Assembly: GCF_001552295.1 (NCBI RefSeq)
Contig: NZ_BCQX01000011.1
Coordinates: forward strand, 1 to 32,029
Direction of reading: 5' to 3'
Source of the DNA: Globicatella sanguinis NBRC 15551
GTDB taxonomy: Bacteria > Bacillota > Bacilli > Lactobacillales > Aerococcaceae
Length of the DNA: 32,029 nt
The translations under genes and the position numbers were made by a program. Each line of letters begins with the position of its first letter. The stretch's first letter is position 1. This document shows, in pieces, positions 25,344 to 32,029 of the stretch. The notes beneath the pieces were generated by a model. That model worked only from the letters and a program-made list of their open reading frames with translations. It was not told the DNA's origin and ran no database searches.

Positions 25344-27541
25344 TGTTAAAACGCAATTTTAAATCAAAATTTTATTTTTTATTGCCGTACATTCTTGTCT
25401 TCTTTATTCCTTTCTTTTGTTTATCGCTCCTTTTACATCATTACTTTATTGTCAATACACAAGAACAATTAGAACAATATGAAAAAAACAGCATACTCAA
25501 AACTGAGAATAATATTTATGATACGATTATCAGCTTAAATCAAATGACAAATAATATTAGCAATCATCCAAAGCTCACTCGTTATTATGTAACCAATCGA
25601 GCGGTACTGAATGAAACTTCTGAGTTATTAAAGCAATATGCTAACATTAATTCTAATATCGATGAAATGATACTCTATTATCCTTTAGGAGATGACTATT
25701 ATTATTCTTCCCAAGGGTTCTATAATTCAGATGCGATTATGAATCAAAAATTAAGAATTGATCAAGATTCATTTGCAGAATTTAATCACTTACTTAACTC
25801 AGACGCTTATGGTTTATTTCTAATCAAAAAAGTCAACACACCGCAATTAGTTTTTATATCAAATTTAAAAGCTAGCAATTATAAAAGTGGGAAAGTAATC
25901 TATTTTATTAATTCACCACGTTTTGTAAAACATTTTTCGTCAGAATATGAACACGATATCGTCCTACTTAATCATAAAAATGACTTTCTATATAGTTCTA
26001 AAGATATAACCGAAGAAACCTTACAACTTGCGAAACAACATCAAGCTAACGAAAATTATAAGACACTCACCGCAGAAAAAGATTACATTATTAGCTACGA
26101 CACTATAGGGGTTCCTTTTAAAATCGTAACTTTAATTAATAAAAACACATTTAAAGCCCCTCTCAATCGTTTAAAATTCCTATTTTATTTTGGAATCGTT
26201 GCTTTGAGTTCTGTTGGCTTATGGATTTCTTGGTTCTTTACTAATCGACAATATCGCCCAGTAAAAAATATTGCCGATAGTCTACGAACAATCTTACCCA
26301 ATGAAGTAAATGTTCATGCAGATGATACGAATATCTATCGCCACTTACAGAGTAATATTGATTTAATGATTGAAAATCAAAATGAATTATCACTACAATT
26401 AGAAAGACAAAAAAATCAGTATATTAATTCTTTATATAAAAGTGTTTTAGAAGGGAATACCTTGAATGAAACGGATCAACAATTTATGATGACGAATCTT
26501 AAAACGTTTGATCAATCAAAATATTTTACTATCATCATCAATTCAAATGAATTAATGGAACAATTGGATGATATATTTCCTTTTGAAACAGAAAACTTTG
26601 AAGCTTTTCTCGTTAATGAACGCTTTATCAAACAATATCAACTCATCTTTTGTCATTATGATGCCAAGTATATTAATCCGACCACGATTTGTGAAACGAT
26701 ATATCACTATATGTTACAAGAAGAATTAGAAAACTTTTCATTACTTGTTGGTAGAGCCGGTTATCAAATACAAGACTTCTACTCTTCCTATTTAGATACT
26801 TTGTATTTACTTGAAAAGGATTCGACAAAATTTGACGAATCTGACTCCAATTTTTTTTTTAATATCAATGAACAGACAGAGGAAACTGATGCTAATTACA
26901 TTTTCTCAACTAATTTAATTAAACTAAGAAATTCAATCGAAAATGGAAATAGTAGTACTTGTCAGAGCTCCGTAGAAGAAATCATAGAAATCGCCAAATA
27001 CCCTACTACTAATCAAATAATGTCAAAAACACTCTTATACGAAATTGTTAATTGCTTGATGAAATATGCCACAGAACACCAGATTAAAATTCCTCAATCG
27101 ATTTATGATCAATTAGGAGCTAATTTTAATCCCTATAACGCAAAACAACCATTATTAGATTTTGCCAATTATATTTGTGAACAGATGCAAACTATCCTTG
27201 AGAAAAAGGAACAAGATCAAAATAACGAAGTCATTACTCATATTTTAGCTCATTATCGTAACATTGACTTTAGCATTGAACAGTTAGCTGATGATTTAAA
27301 TGTTTCCGTTAATGCGATTAACCAAGTATTAAAGGAAAAAGTTGGGATTACTTTCAGTAAGTATGTACAACAATTGCGTTTCAATTATGTGAAAGAACAA
27401 CTGGTGTCAACTGAATTAACTATTAAAGATATTATTCGTAATTCCGGTTACTTAGATGCTTCAAACTTTACTAGACAATTTAGAACTTTTTTTGGTTGTA
27501 CACCTGGACAATATAGAACTCAGTATAAAAATAAAGTTTAA
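25343..27541 (+). CDS. Transmembrane AraC-family regulator with extracellular sensor domain
   Basis: One-component membrane regulator of 732 residues. Membrane segments at about 11-33 and 277-300 enclose an extracellular domain of about 240 residues, probably Cache-like. A cytoplasmic linker (302-620) leads to the AraC HTH pair at about 625-728 (SIEQLADDLNVSVNAINQVL; then YLDASNFTRQFRTFFGCTPGQY). This layout lets an outside sugar or binding protein signal directly to DNA without a kinase, as in related Bacillus and Paenibacillus regulators. GGAGG lies 6 nt before the ATG. Divergence from the lplB-type gene across 150 bp suggests that it controls the glycan operon, perhaps as activator. The binding site was not found. 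Confidence 0.92.
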   Translation: MLKRNFKSKFYFLLPYILVFFIPFFCLSLLLHHYFIVNTQEQLEQYEKNSILKTENNIYDTIISLNQMTNNISNHPKLTRYYVTNRAVLNETSELLKQYANINSNIDEMILYYPLGDDYYYSSQGFYNSDAIMNQKLRIDQDSFAEFNHLLNSDAYGLFLIKKVNTPQLVFISNLKASNYKSGKVIYFINSPRFVKHFSSEYEHDIVLLNHKNDFLYSSKDITEETLQLAKQHQANENYKTLTAEKDYIISYDTIGVPFKIVTLINKNTFKAPLNRLKFLFYFGIVALSSVGLWISWFFTNRQYRPVKNIADSLRTILPNEVNVHADDTNIYRHLQSNIDLMIENQNELSLQLERQKNQYINSLYKSVLEGNTLNETDQQFMMTNLKTFDQSKYFTIIINSNELMEQLDDIFPFETENFEAFLVNERFIKQYQLIFCHYDAKYINPTTICETIYHYMLQEELENFSLLVGRAGYQIQDFYSSYLDTLYLLEKDSTKFDESDSNFFFNINEQTEETDANYIFSTNLIKLRNSIENGNSSTCQSSVEEIIEIAKYPTTNQIMSKTLLYEIVNCLMKYATEHQIKIPQSIYDQLGANFNPYNAKQPLLDFANYICEQMQTILEKKEQDQNNEVITHILAHYRNIDFSIEQLADDLNVSVNAINQVLKEKVGITFSKYVQQLRFNYVKEQLVSTELTIKDIIRNSGYLDASNFTRQFRTFFGCTPGQYRTQYKNKV

Positions 27542-27546
27542 AAATC

Positions 27547-27596
27547 AAACTTTCGGCAGAATGTAATGTACTCCATCCTGTCGAAAGTTTATTTTT
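27547..27596. terminator. Bidirectional terminator between convergent genes
   Basis: AAACTTTCGGCAG (27547-27559) and CTGTCGAAAGTTT (27578-27590) pair over 13 positions with one G-U, followed by ATTTTT on the plus strand. On the minus strand it follows the M20 gene less perfectly. It serves the regulatory operon, which ends at 27541. Confidence 0.85.
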
Positions 27597-28731
27597 ATCC
27601 TAATTGTGCGAGACGATACATCGTTAGCGCATATATTTCAAGATTAAGAAATATATCTTCCAAATCCCAATATTCATTTGGTTGATGAGCAATCCCTTTT
27701 TGACCAGGAAAACTAGGTCCAAAGGGCACGATATTCGGGATTAATTTAGCATAGGTCCCTCCGGTGGTGGTTACGGGTGTGCCATCCATACCGGTAATTT
27801 CCTGATAACTCTGGGACATAATCTTGATTTGAGGATGGGCCTTGTCAAATACTACCGGTTGCCAATTGGATACTGCTGCTACTGTTATCGGGTAATTCGA
27901 TAATTTCGCTTGAATACGTTCGATTAACTCGGTATCGGTAAGCGTCGGCGGATAGCTAACTGAAAACATGAACGTCACTAGTTGATTGTCTGAAGTTAAT
28001 TGGTAGCCTCTCATCTCTAACTTACCATAATCCGCATGTTCGGTCGCAATCCCAAGACGATCCCCTGAACCATTCGCTTGTAAAAAATACTCAGTCAGGA
28101 CTTTTGAGAAAATAGCTAAATCTTGGATCGAGGCACTTAAGCGCACTCTTAACCGGCCCCGTTCACTATAAACTGGCGGATATTTACAATCCGGTGTATA
28201 GCCATATTTAGGCGGCTGTTCATTTGCTAGATAGTGTGGGACATCATGAAAGCCACTTTCTTCATCACACCCAAAAATAATACGAATGGCTAAAGGTAGC
28301 TGAATGTCCTCTTCCTCACAAATCTCTTTAACCACTTTTAAGGCAAAAAGGTTGGTATAAATGGGTCCTTTGTTATCTAAAACACCACGACTGATAATCT
28401 TATCCTCAACAATTTCCCCACTAAAAGGTGGCACTAGCCAACCGTCTTCAACGTCCACAACATCCAAGTGACCCATGATGCCAATATACTCTGTATTATG
28501 TCCCCAATGAGCAAACCCTACTTGGTTTCCTATGTTTTGAGTTTCAAATCCAAATGATTCTGCTAAGGAGAGTGTATGATCTAGCGCTTGTTTAATCGAT
28601 TTACCATAAGGCGCATCTTCTAAAGGTGCGGATTTAATACTCGGTATTTGCACAATTTGTTGAATTGCCGTGATTAACTCTTGTCTAATTTCTTTACATC
28701 TCGCAATGATTTTTGCTTCAATTTGATTCAT
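27595..28731 (-). CDS. M20-family metallopeptidase, PepV/Sapep-like dipeptidase
   Basis: Two-zinc cytoplasmic peptidase. Metal and catalytic residues are visible: His88-x-Asp90 (GHLDVV), Asp119 (GVLDNKGP), Glu157-Glu158 (GCDEESG), Asp181 (YTPDCKYP) and a C-terminal His in GIAHQPNEY. The SRGVLDNKGP and GGTYAKLIPN motifs place it in the PepV/Sapep branch. At 378 residues it is shorter than PepV (about 470), the difference lying in the lid domain, so substrate size may differ. AAAGGG lies 7 nt before the ATG. It overlaps the glycosylasparaginase gene by 14 bp. The context suggests cleavage of peptides attached to the glycosylated asparagine, which that enzyme requires free; this is inference. 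Confidence 0.88.
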   Translation of the reverse strand: MNQIEAKIIARCKEIRQELITAIQQIVQIPSIKSAPLEDAPYGKSIKQALDHTLSLAESFGFETQNIGNQVGFAHWGHNTEYIGIMGHLDVVDVEDGWLVPPFSGEIVEDKIISRGVLDNKGPIYTNLFALKVVKEICEEEDIQLPLAIRIIFGCDEESGFHDVPHYLANEQPPKYGYTPDCKYPPVYSERGRLRVRLSASIQDLAIFSKVLTEYFLQANGSGDRLGIATEHADYGKLEMRGYQLTSDNQLVTFMFSVSYPPTLTDTELIERIQAKLSNYPITVAAVSNWQPVVFDKAHPQIKIMSQSYQEITGMDGTPVTTTGGTYAKLIPNIVPFGPSFPGQKGIAHQPNEYWDLEDIFLNLEIYALTMYRLAQLG

Positions 28732-29698
28732 CTGACATCCCTTTTCTTTCCAATGGTGCGGTACGCGTCTTCATGTAGTTTTCAAGCCACTCAGTACTAG
28801 CTGGCTCAATTTGACAATGCCCCGCTTCAATTTGATGCACTAAATAAACTGTCGGTGATAAAGTTTGGGTGGCAACTACAATTGAAAAATTATCGATATT
28901 AGTCGCTGCTCCCCAATTACCTGATTTATCCATTGCTACTACTGATAGATCGCCCACTTTTTGACGTTTTTTAGTCAACTTTTGCATCGTATTGTTCACC
29001 GCTGTTTCGCAGGCTGCTTGTGGGGAAAGTCCAGACTCCATAAGCCTTACAATCTCATATGAAATAACGCCTTTCATCAAATCTTCTCCTAATCCCGTTG
29101 CGGTTGCAGCACCAATTTCACTATCTGCATAAAGCCCCGAACCAATAATTGGTGAATCGCCCAAACGACCTTTTTTCTTCATAAATAAACCACTTGAGCT
29201 CGTTCCTGCTACTAATTTTCCAGCTTGATCAAGACCGACAATGCCAACCGTATCATGACCGATATAAGGCTTTAATTCTTGTTGCTTATCCTCAAATAAA
29301 CGATTATGATAATGAATTTTAGCTCTTTCAGTCAACATTGTTTTTCTTTCGAATCCCATCTGACTAGCGTATCGTTCAGCACCATCACCAATCAAAAAAT
29401 TATTTACAGGGTATTGACTTAACGAACGTGCAATCGCGATTGGATTAGCAAAATCCATAATGCCACCCACTGCCCCAATATCAAAATTATCACCATCCAT
29501 AAAAGCGGCATCCAATTCAACTTCCATTAATTCATTCGGTAAACCTCCATAACCTACTGATTTAAAGAAAGGAAAATCCTCAACTTTTTTTATTGCGATT
29601 TCCACAGCATCTGCACTTGAGATTCCTTGATTTAGTTGTAAGCTAGCTTTGGTAATCCCTTCCAGTGACATCCGCCATGTACCAATCATTCCCCACAT
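28718..29698 (-). CDS. N4-(beta-N-acetylglucosaminyl)-L-asparaginase (glycosylasparaginase), cytoplasmic
   Basis: Ntn-hydrolase that splits GlcNAc-asparagine into aspartate and the glycosylamine, which decays to GlcNAc and ammonia. The self-cleaving nucleophile is Thr150 in GHDTVGIVGLD, followed by GTSSSG (165-170) and GRLGDSPIIGSGLYAD (177-192), the signature that separates this branch from isoaspartyl peptidases. Earlier marks are SVGYGGLPNE and ELDAAFMDG. 326 residues, normal for the family. There is no signal peptide, in contrast to the lysosomal enzyme and some bacterial homologues. AAGGAGG lies 9 nt before the ATG. It heads a two-gene operon with the M20 peptidase and diverges from the ROK-CutC pair. 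Known members need the Asn amino and carboxyl groups free and are blocked by core fucose. Confidence 0.9.
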   Translation of the reverse strand: MWGMIGTWRMSLEGITKASLQLNQGISSADAVEIAIKKVEDFPFFKSVGYGGLPNELMEVELDAAFMDGDNFDIGAVGGIMDFANPIAIARSLSQYPVNNFLIGDGAERYASQMGFERKTMLTERAKIHYHNRLFEDKQQELKPYIGHDTVGIVGLDQAGKLVAGTSSSGLFMKKKGRLGDSPIIGSGLYADSEIGAATATGLGEDLMKGVISYEIVRLMESGLSPQAACETAVNNTMQKLTKKRQKVGDLSVVAMDKSGNWGAATNIDNFSIVVATQTLSPTVYLVHQIEAGHCQIEPASTEWLENYMKTRTAPLERKGMSDESN

Positions 29699-29847
29699 TT
29701 AATATAACCTCCTTGGAAATAATTTCAATGCTCTCAATTTTATCTTAACAGACTACCCACTTAGTGTGTATATGTGATTTATAAAAAATATGGAAAACAC
29801 GCTCATAATAATTCCCTTATCATATCCGAAATAAAACATTTTATCTG

Positions 29848-29876
29848 TTATCATGATTTGATACAATGAAGATAAT
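29848..29876 (+). promoter_or_regulatory. Weak candidate promoter of the ROK-CutC operon
   Basis: TTATCA (29848-29853), 17 bases, GATAAT (29871-29876); an alternative -10 TACAAT lies at 29862-29867. Either leaves a very short leader before AAGGAGG. The choice is uncertain, and no good promoter was found for the divergent gene. Confidence 0.35.
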
Positions 29877-29896
29877 GACTTATAAGGAGGGGGAAT

Positions 29897-30781
29897 ATGC
29901 AATTACTAGCAATTGATATTGGGGGAACCAATGTAAAATTAGGATTAGTCGATGAACAAGGTCAAGTGTCACACCAAACTCACTTTCCAACATTAATGCA
30001 TGAACTAGAAACCTTTGAATCAAGATTACTTAATCATCTTGAAATATATGCTACAAATCCTTTCAAAGGAATTGCAATTAGTTGTACTGGATTGGCAAGT
30101 CAAGAAAACTTAACCATTGGCGATGGAAATCCGATTTTAGAAGCTTTCGGCAAAACCATGCCCCAATTATTAATGAATCAATATAAATTACCGGTTAGTG
30201 TAGAAAATGATGGCAATTGTTCAATATTAGCTGAACATTGGTTAGGCGCCGCCAAAGGATATCAAAATGTCATATCGATTGTTATTGGGACTTCGATTGG
30301 TGGCGCCATTATGATCAATAATCAATTATATAAAGGAAATCACTTATTAGCAGGAGAATTTGGTTATTCTTTATTTAAACAGTCCAATCAACAATGGGAA
30401 ATATGGAGTATTGTCGGCTCAACCCAAGGGATGGTCAATCAATTCGATCTACCAACTAGCGGAATCGAAATTTTCCATCGATACCATCAAAGAAATCCTC
30501 AAGCTATACAAGTAGTCAATGAGTTTGTTGAAAAATTAGCCGTTCAATGTTACAACTTGCAATATATATTAGATCCTGATGTTATTTTAATTGGTGGGGG
30601 CGTTAGTGAAGAACTGACACTCATCCCATTAGTAGAAAATAAAATAAAAGAAATCATTGAAAAAATCCCTTCAAATGTCATAATCCCCAAAATAGCGCGT
30701 TGTCACTTTGGAAACAATGCTAATTTGATTGGTGCCAGTAAACATTGGTTAAATATCTATAGAAAGAATAAAGGAGAATAA
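29897..30781 (+). CDS. ROK-family sugar kinase, likely amino-sugar (GlcNAc/ManNAc) kinase
   Basis: ATP-dependent hexose kinase fold of 294 residues. The phosphate-1 motif is AIDIGGTNVKLGLV (5-18), the catalytic Asp105 lies in ENDGNC, and the second ATP motif is VIGTSIGGAI (129-138). There is no N-terminal HTH, so it is an enzyme rather than a ROK repressor. The usual AGEIGH motif reads AGEFGY, and the CxCGxxGCxE zinc cluster is missing, so this belongs to a zinc-less ROK branch. AAGGAGG precedes the ATG. It is 2 bp from the CutC gene and diverges from the glycosylasparaginase operon, which fits phosphorylation of released GlcNAc. The exact substrate is inferred. Confidence 0.85.
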   Translation: MQLLAIDIGGTNVKLGLVDEQGQVSHQTHFPTLMHELETFESRLLNHLEIYATNPFKGIAISCTGLASQENLTIGDGNPILEAFGKTMPQLLMNQYKLPVSVENDGNCSILAEHWLGAAKGYQNVISIVIGTSIGGAIMINNQLYKGNHLLAGEFGYSLFKQSNQQWEIWSIVGSTQGMVNQFDLPTSGIEIFHRYHQRNPQAIQVVNEFVEKLAVQCYNLQYILDPDVILIGGGVSEELTLIPLVENKIKEIIEKIPSNVIIPKIARCHFGNNANLIGASKHWLNIYRKNKGE

Positions 30782-30783
30782 TC

Positions 30784-31521
30784 ATGCTCGAAATCTGTTG
30801 TGGAAGTTATGAAGATGCTTTAGCCGCCTATAATGGTGGGGCCAAACAAATTGAGTTAAATGCTGCTCTGACACTTGGAGGTCTGACTCCAAGTTTAGCG
30901 AGCTTAACTCTAACCAAACGTCATACTGACTTAAAAGTGATTTGTATGGTACGTCCTCGTGGTGGTGGCTTTTGTTATAGTGAGAAAGAATTTGAAGTCA
31001 TGATGGCTGATTGTCAATTATTGCTTGAAAATGGTGCTGACGGCATTGCCTTTGGCTTTCTAAATCCAGATCTGACTATTGATAAAATTCGAACTCAAAA
31101 GATGATTAATCTGATTCATCAGTATAAAAAAGAAGCGGTCTTTCACCGGGCGATTGATGTGGTCAATGATTATGAAGCCAGTATAGAAGGCCTAATTGAA
31201 CTTAATATCGACCGTATCTTAACGAGTGGGCAAAAAGAAAAAGCGCCGCAAGCAGTTGAACGACTCGCATCGATACAAGCACAATACGGAGCACAAGTTA
31301 CTTTCTTAATGGGAAGTGGTGTCAATGAGAAGAATGCCGTAGAGTTAATGCAAACAACCGGCATCACCAATATTCACTCTTCTTGTAAAGATTGGCGCCT
31401 AGACCCTACAACCGAAAATCACGGTGTTAGCTATGCTTATACCGATGCCCCTTCTCCACTGGCCTTTGATGTCGTCTCAATGGATAAAGTACAAGGTTTG
31501 GTGCGAGTTGTTATAAAATAA
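30784..31521 (+). CDS. cutC: CutC-family TIM-barrel protein
   Basis: 245 residues with the CutC signatures: LEICCGSYEDALAAYNGGAK at the start, ELNAALTLGGLTPS, MVRPRGGGFCYSEKEF, FHRAIDV and RILTSGQ, and GSGVNEKNA near the end. The family was named for copper tolerance in Escherichia coli, but a direct copper role is doubtful and no enzyme activity is established. Here it sits 2 bp behind a ROK kinase and no copper gene is nearby, so a sugar-related role is more likely; this is an inference from context. AAAGGAG lies 7 nt before the ATG. The operon ends with a strong hairpin just after the stop codon. Confidence 0.9.
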   Translation: MLEICCGSYEDALAAYNGGAKQIELNAALTLGGLTPSLASLTLTKRHTDLKVICMVRPRGGGFCYSEKEFEVMMADCQLLLENGADGIAFGFLNPDLTIDKIRTQKMINLIHQYKKEAVFHRAIDVVNDYEASIEGLIELNIDRILTSGQKEKAPQAVERLASIQAQYGAQVTFLMGSGVNEKNAVELMQTTGITNIHSSCKDWRLDPTTENHGVSYAYTDAPSPLAFDVVSMDKVQGLVRVVIK

Positions 31522-31530
31522 GGATTTATT

Positions 31531-31578
31531 CTCTAGTATACTTTTGCGGTAGTCTTCAAAAGTTACTAGAGGTTTTTT
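31531..31578 (+). terminator. Rho-independent terminator of the ROK-CutC operon
   Basis: CTCTAGTATACTTTTG (31531-31546) pairs with CAAAAGTTACTAGAG (31557-31571) with a single internal bulge, around a 10-base loop, followed by six T. Confidence 0.9.
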
Positions 31579-31940
31579 GATTAAAAAATAATTTTTTATA
31601 TTATTTTATTTTTTGTTTGTCTTTTGTAATCTTCAACTCTATTTCTATCACATCATCTATTTTTGTTTTTTTACGTTTTGCTTTTTTTAAGTCACATTTG
31701 CTGTTTGTCCTTTCCTAACATATTTTACTACACACTTTTTCACCTTTATTGGTTATTTGTCTTTTAAACTCATGTTTAATTATTTCATTCCTTCCATTTT
31801 CATTTTCACAATCATCCTTATTTCCATCTTTGCAACTGGTCAATTTTCAATAATACACATGAATGGTATGAAAAGCTTTCATTCGACTTTTTTGGCAAAA
31901 AATTAGGCAAAATCTTCGAATCTCGCTTTCATAAATTTTC
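31579..31940. other. Gene-free, T-rich and G-poor stretch
   Basis: The plus strand from about 31590 to 31860 is strongly T-rich and poor in G. No ORF with a ribosome site was found on either strand. The only open frame of note, 44 codons at 31772-31906, encodes a hydrophobic peptide and lacks a ribosome site. Confidence 0.6.
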
Positions 31941-31944
31941 AAGA

Positions 31945-32016
31945 GAGGCTGGGCAAAAAGTCTCAAAAATAACCGACAAACATTTCAAAAAGATGAGATG
32001 TTTCTCGGTTTTTATT
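31945..32016. terminator. Terminator-like hairpin with a GAGGCTGGGCAAAAAG sequence at its left
   Basis: ACCGACAAACATTTC (31972-31986) pairs with GAGATGTTTCTCGGT (31995-32009), 13 of 15 positions, followed by TTTTT on the plus strand and by A-rich sequence on the left. GAGAGGCTGGGCAAAAAG at 31943-31960 resembles a common intergenic element of Lactobacillales. It may end a gene arriving from outside the window on the minus strand. Confidence 0.6.
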
Positions 32017-32029
32017 AATTTTAAAAAAA

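Noticed and set aside
29788-29806. A cre-like sequence (TATGAGCGTGTTTTCCATA, minus) upstream of the glycosylasparaginase gene
   Set aside because: It needs an extra base to align with the consensus and lacks the central AAGCG context, so the match is too weak.
31772-31906. 44-codon hydrophobic open frame on the plus strand near the right end
   Set aside because: No ribosome site upstream, and it lies in T-rich DNA that encodes hydrophobic residues by composition alone.
1-32029. tRNA genes, rRNA, CRISPR arrays, insertion sequences or prophage genes
   Set aside because: None seen: no regularly spaced short repeats, no transposase or integrase motifs, and no tRNA-like cloverleaf noticed by eye. 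A tRNA or motif scan would be the decisive test.

Overview
The window is about 32 kb of AT-rich DNA with short intergenic gaps, strong AAGGAGG-type ribosome sites and sigma-A-like promoters. It points to a low-GC Bacillota of the order Lactobacillales, perhaps Aerococcaceae or Carnobacteriaceae. This rests on a YSIRK-type signal peptide, G5-domain surface protein, MupG/MurQ/MurP/MurR cassette, cre-like sites and LplABC-type transporter; the family assignment is a guess. No tRNA, rRNA, CRISPR array, phage or insertion sequence was seen.

Layout. (1) 1-3323, minus: the first 1107 residues of a large surface adhesin built of Ig-like modules and at least six G5 domains; its C-terminus lies outside the window. 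(2) 3735-6264: galU (minus) diverges from an unusual UDP-glucose 6-dehydrogenase (plus) that carries an XRE-type helix-turn-helix at its N-terminus. The gap between them holds inverted repeats that could be its operator. (3) 6265-6792: no intact gene, but two ~90-bp tandem imperfect repeats. (4) 6793-11061, minus: murR-murQ-murP-mupG, a complete MurNAc / MurNAc-GlcNAc uptake and recycling operon with overlapping genes. (5) 11366-24085, minus: an eight-gene glycan operon: two permeases, GH20, GH29, solute-binding protein, GH38, GH3, GH29. (6) 24237-27541, plus: a divergent three-gene regulatory unit (NTF2-like membrane-anchored protein, DUF624 membrane protein, transmembrane AraC-type regulator). 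(7) 27595-29698, minus: a glycosylasparaginase overlapping an M20 dipeptidase-like gene. (8) 29897-31521, plus: ROK kinase and CutC-family protein, then a strong terminator and a gene-free AT-rich end.

How the parts fit. Regions 5 to 8 look like one programme for host-type N-glycans and their asparagine-linked stubs. The ABC permeases and binding protein import oligosaccharides. Cytoplasmic GH38, GH20, GH29 and GH3 enzymes remove mannose, GlcNAc, fucose and a further beta-linked sugar. The M20 peptidase could free the asparagine of a glycopeptide, and glycosylasparaginase would then split GlcNAc-Asn to GlcNAc, ammonia and aspartate. The ROK protein could phosphorylate the released amino sugar. 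The neighbouring mur operon delivers GlcNAc-6-phosphate by another route, so both salvage systems would converge on the same intermediate. Cre-like sites before three transcription units suggest shared carbon catabolite control. No transporter ATPase, endoglycosidase, beta-mannosidase or fucose pathway gene is present here.

The most interesting items are the HTH-UGD fusion with its candidate operator, the glycosylasparaginase-peptidase pair, the binding protein without a lipobox cysteine, and the degenerate tandem repeat downstream of mupG.
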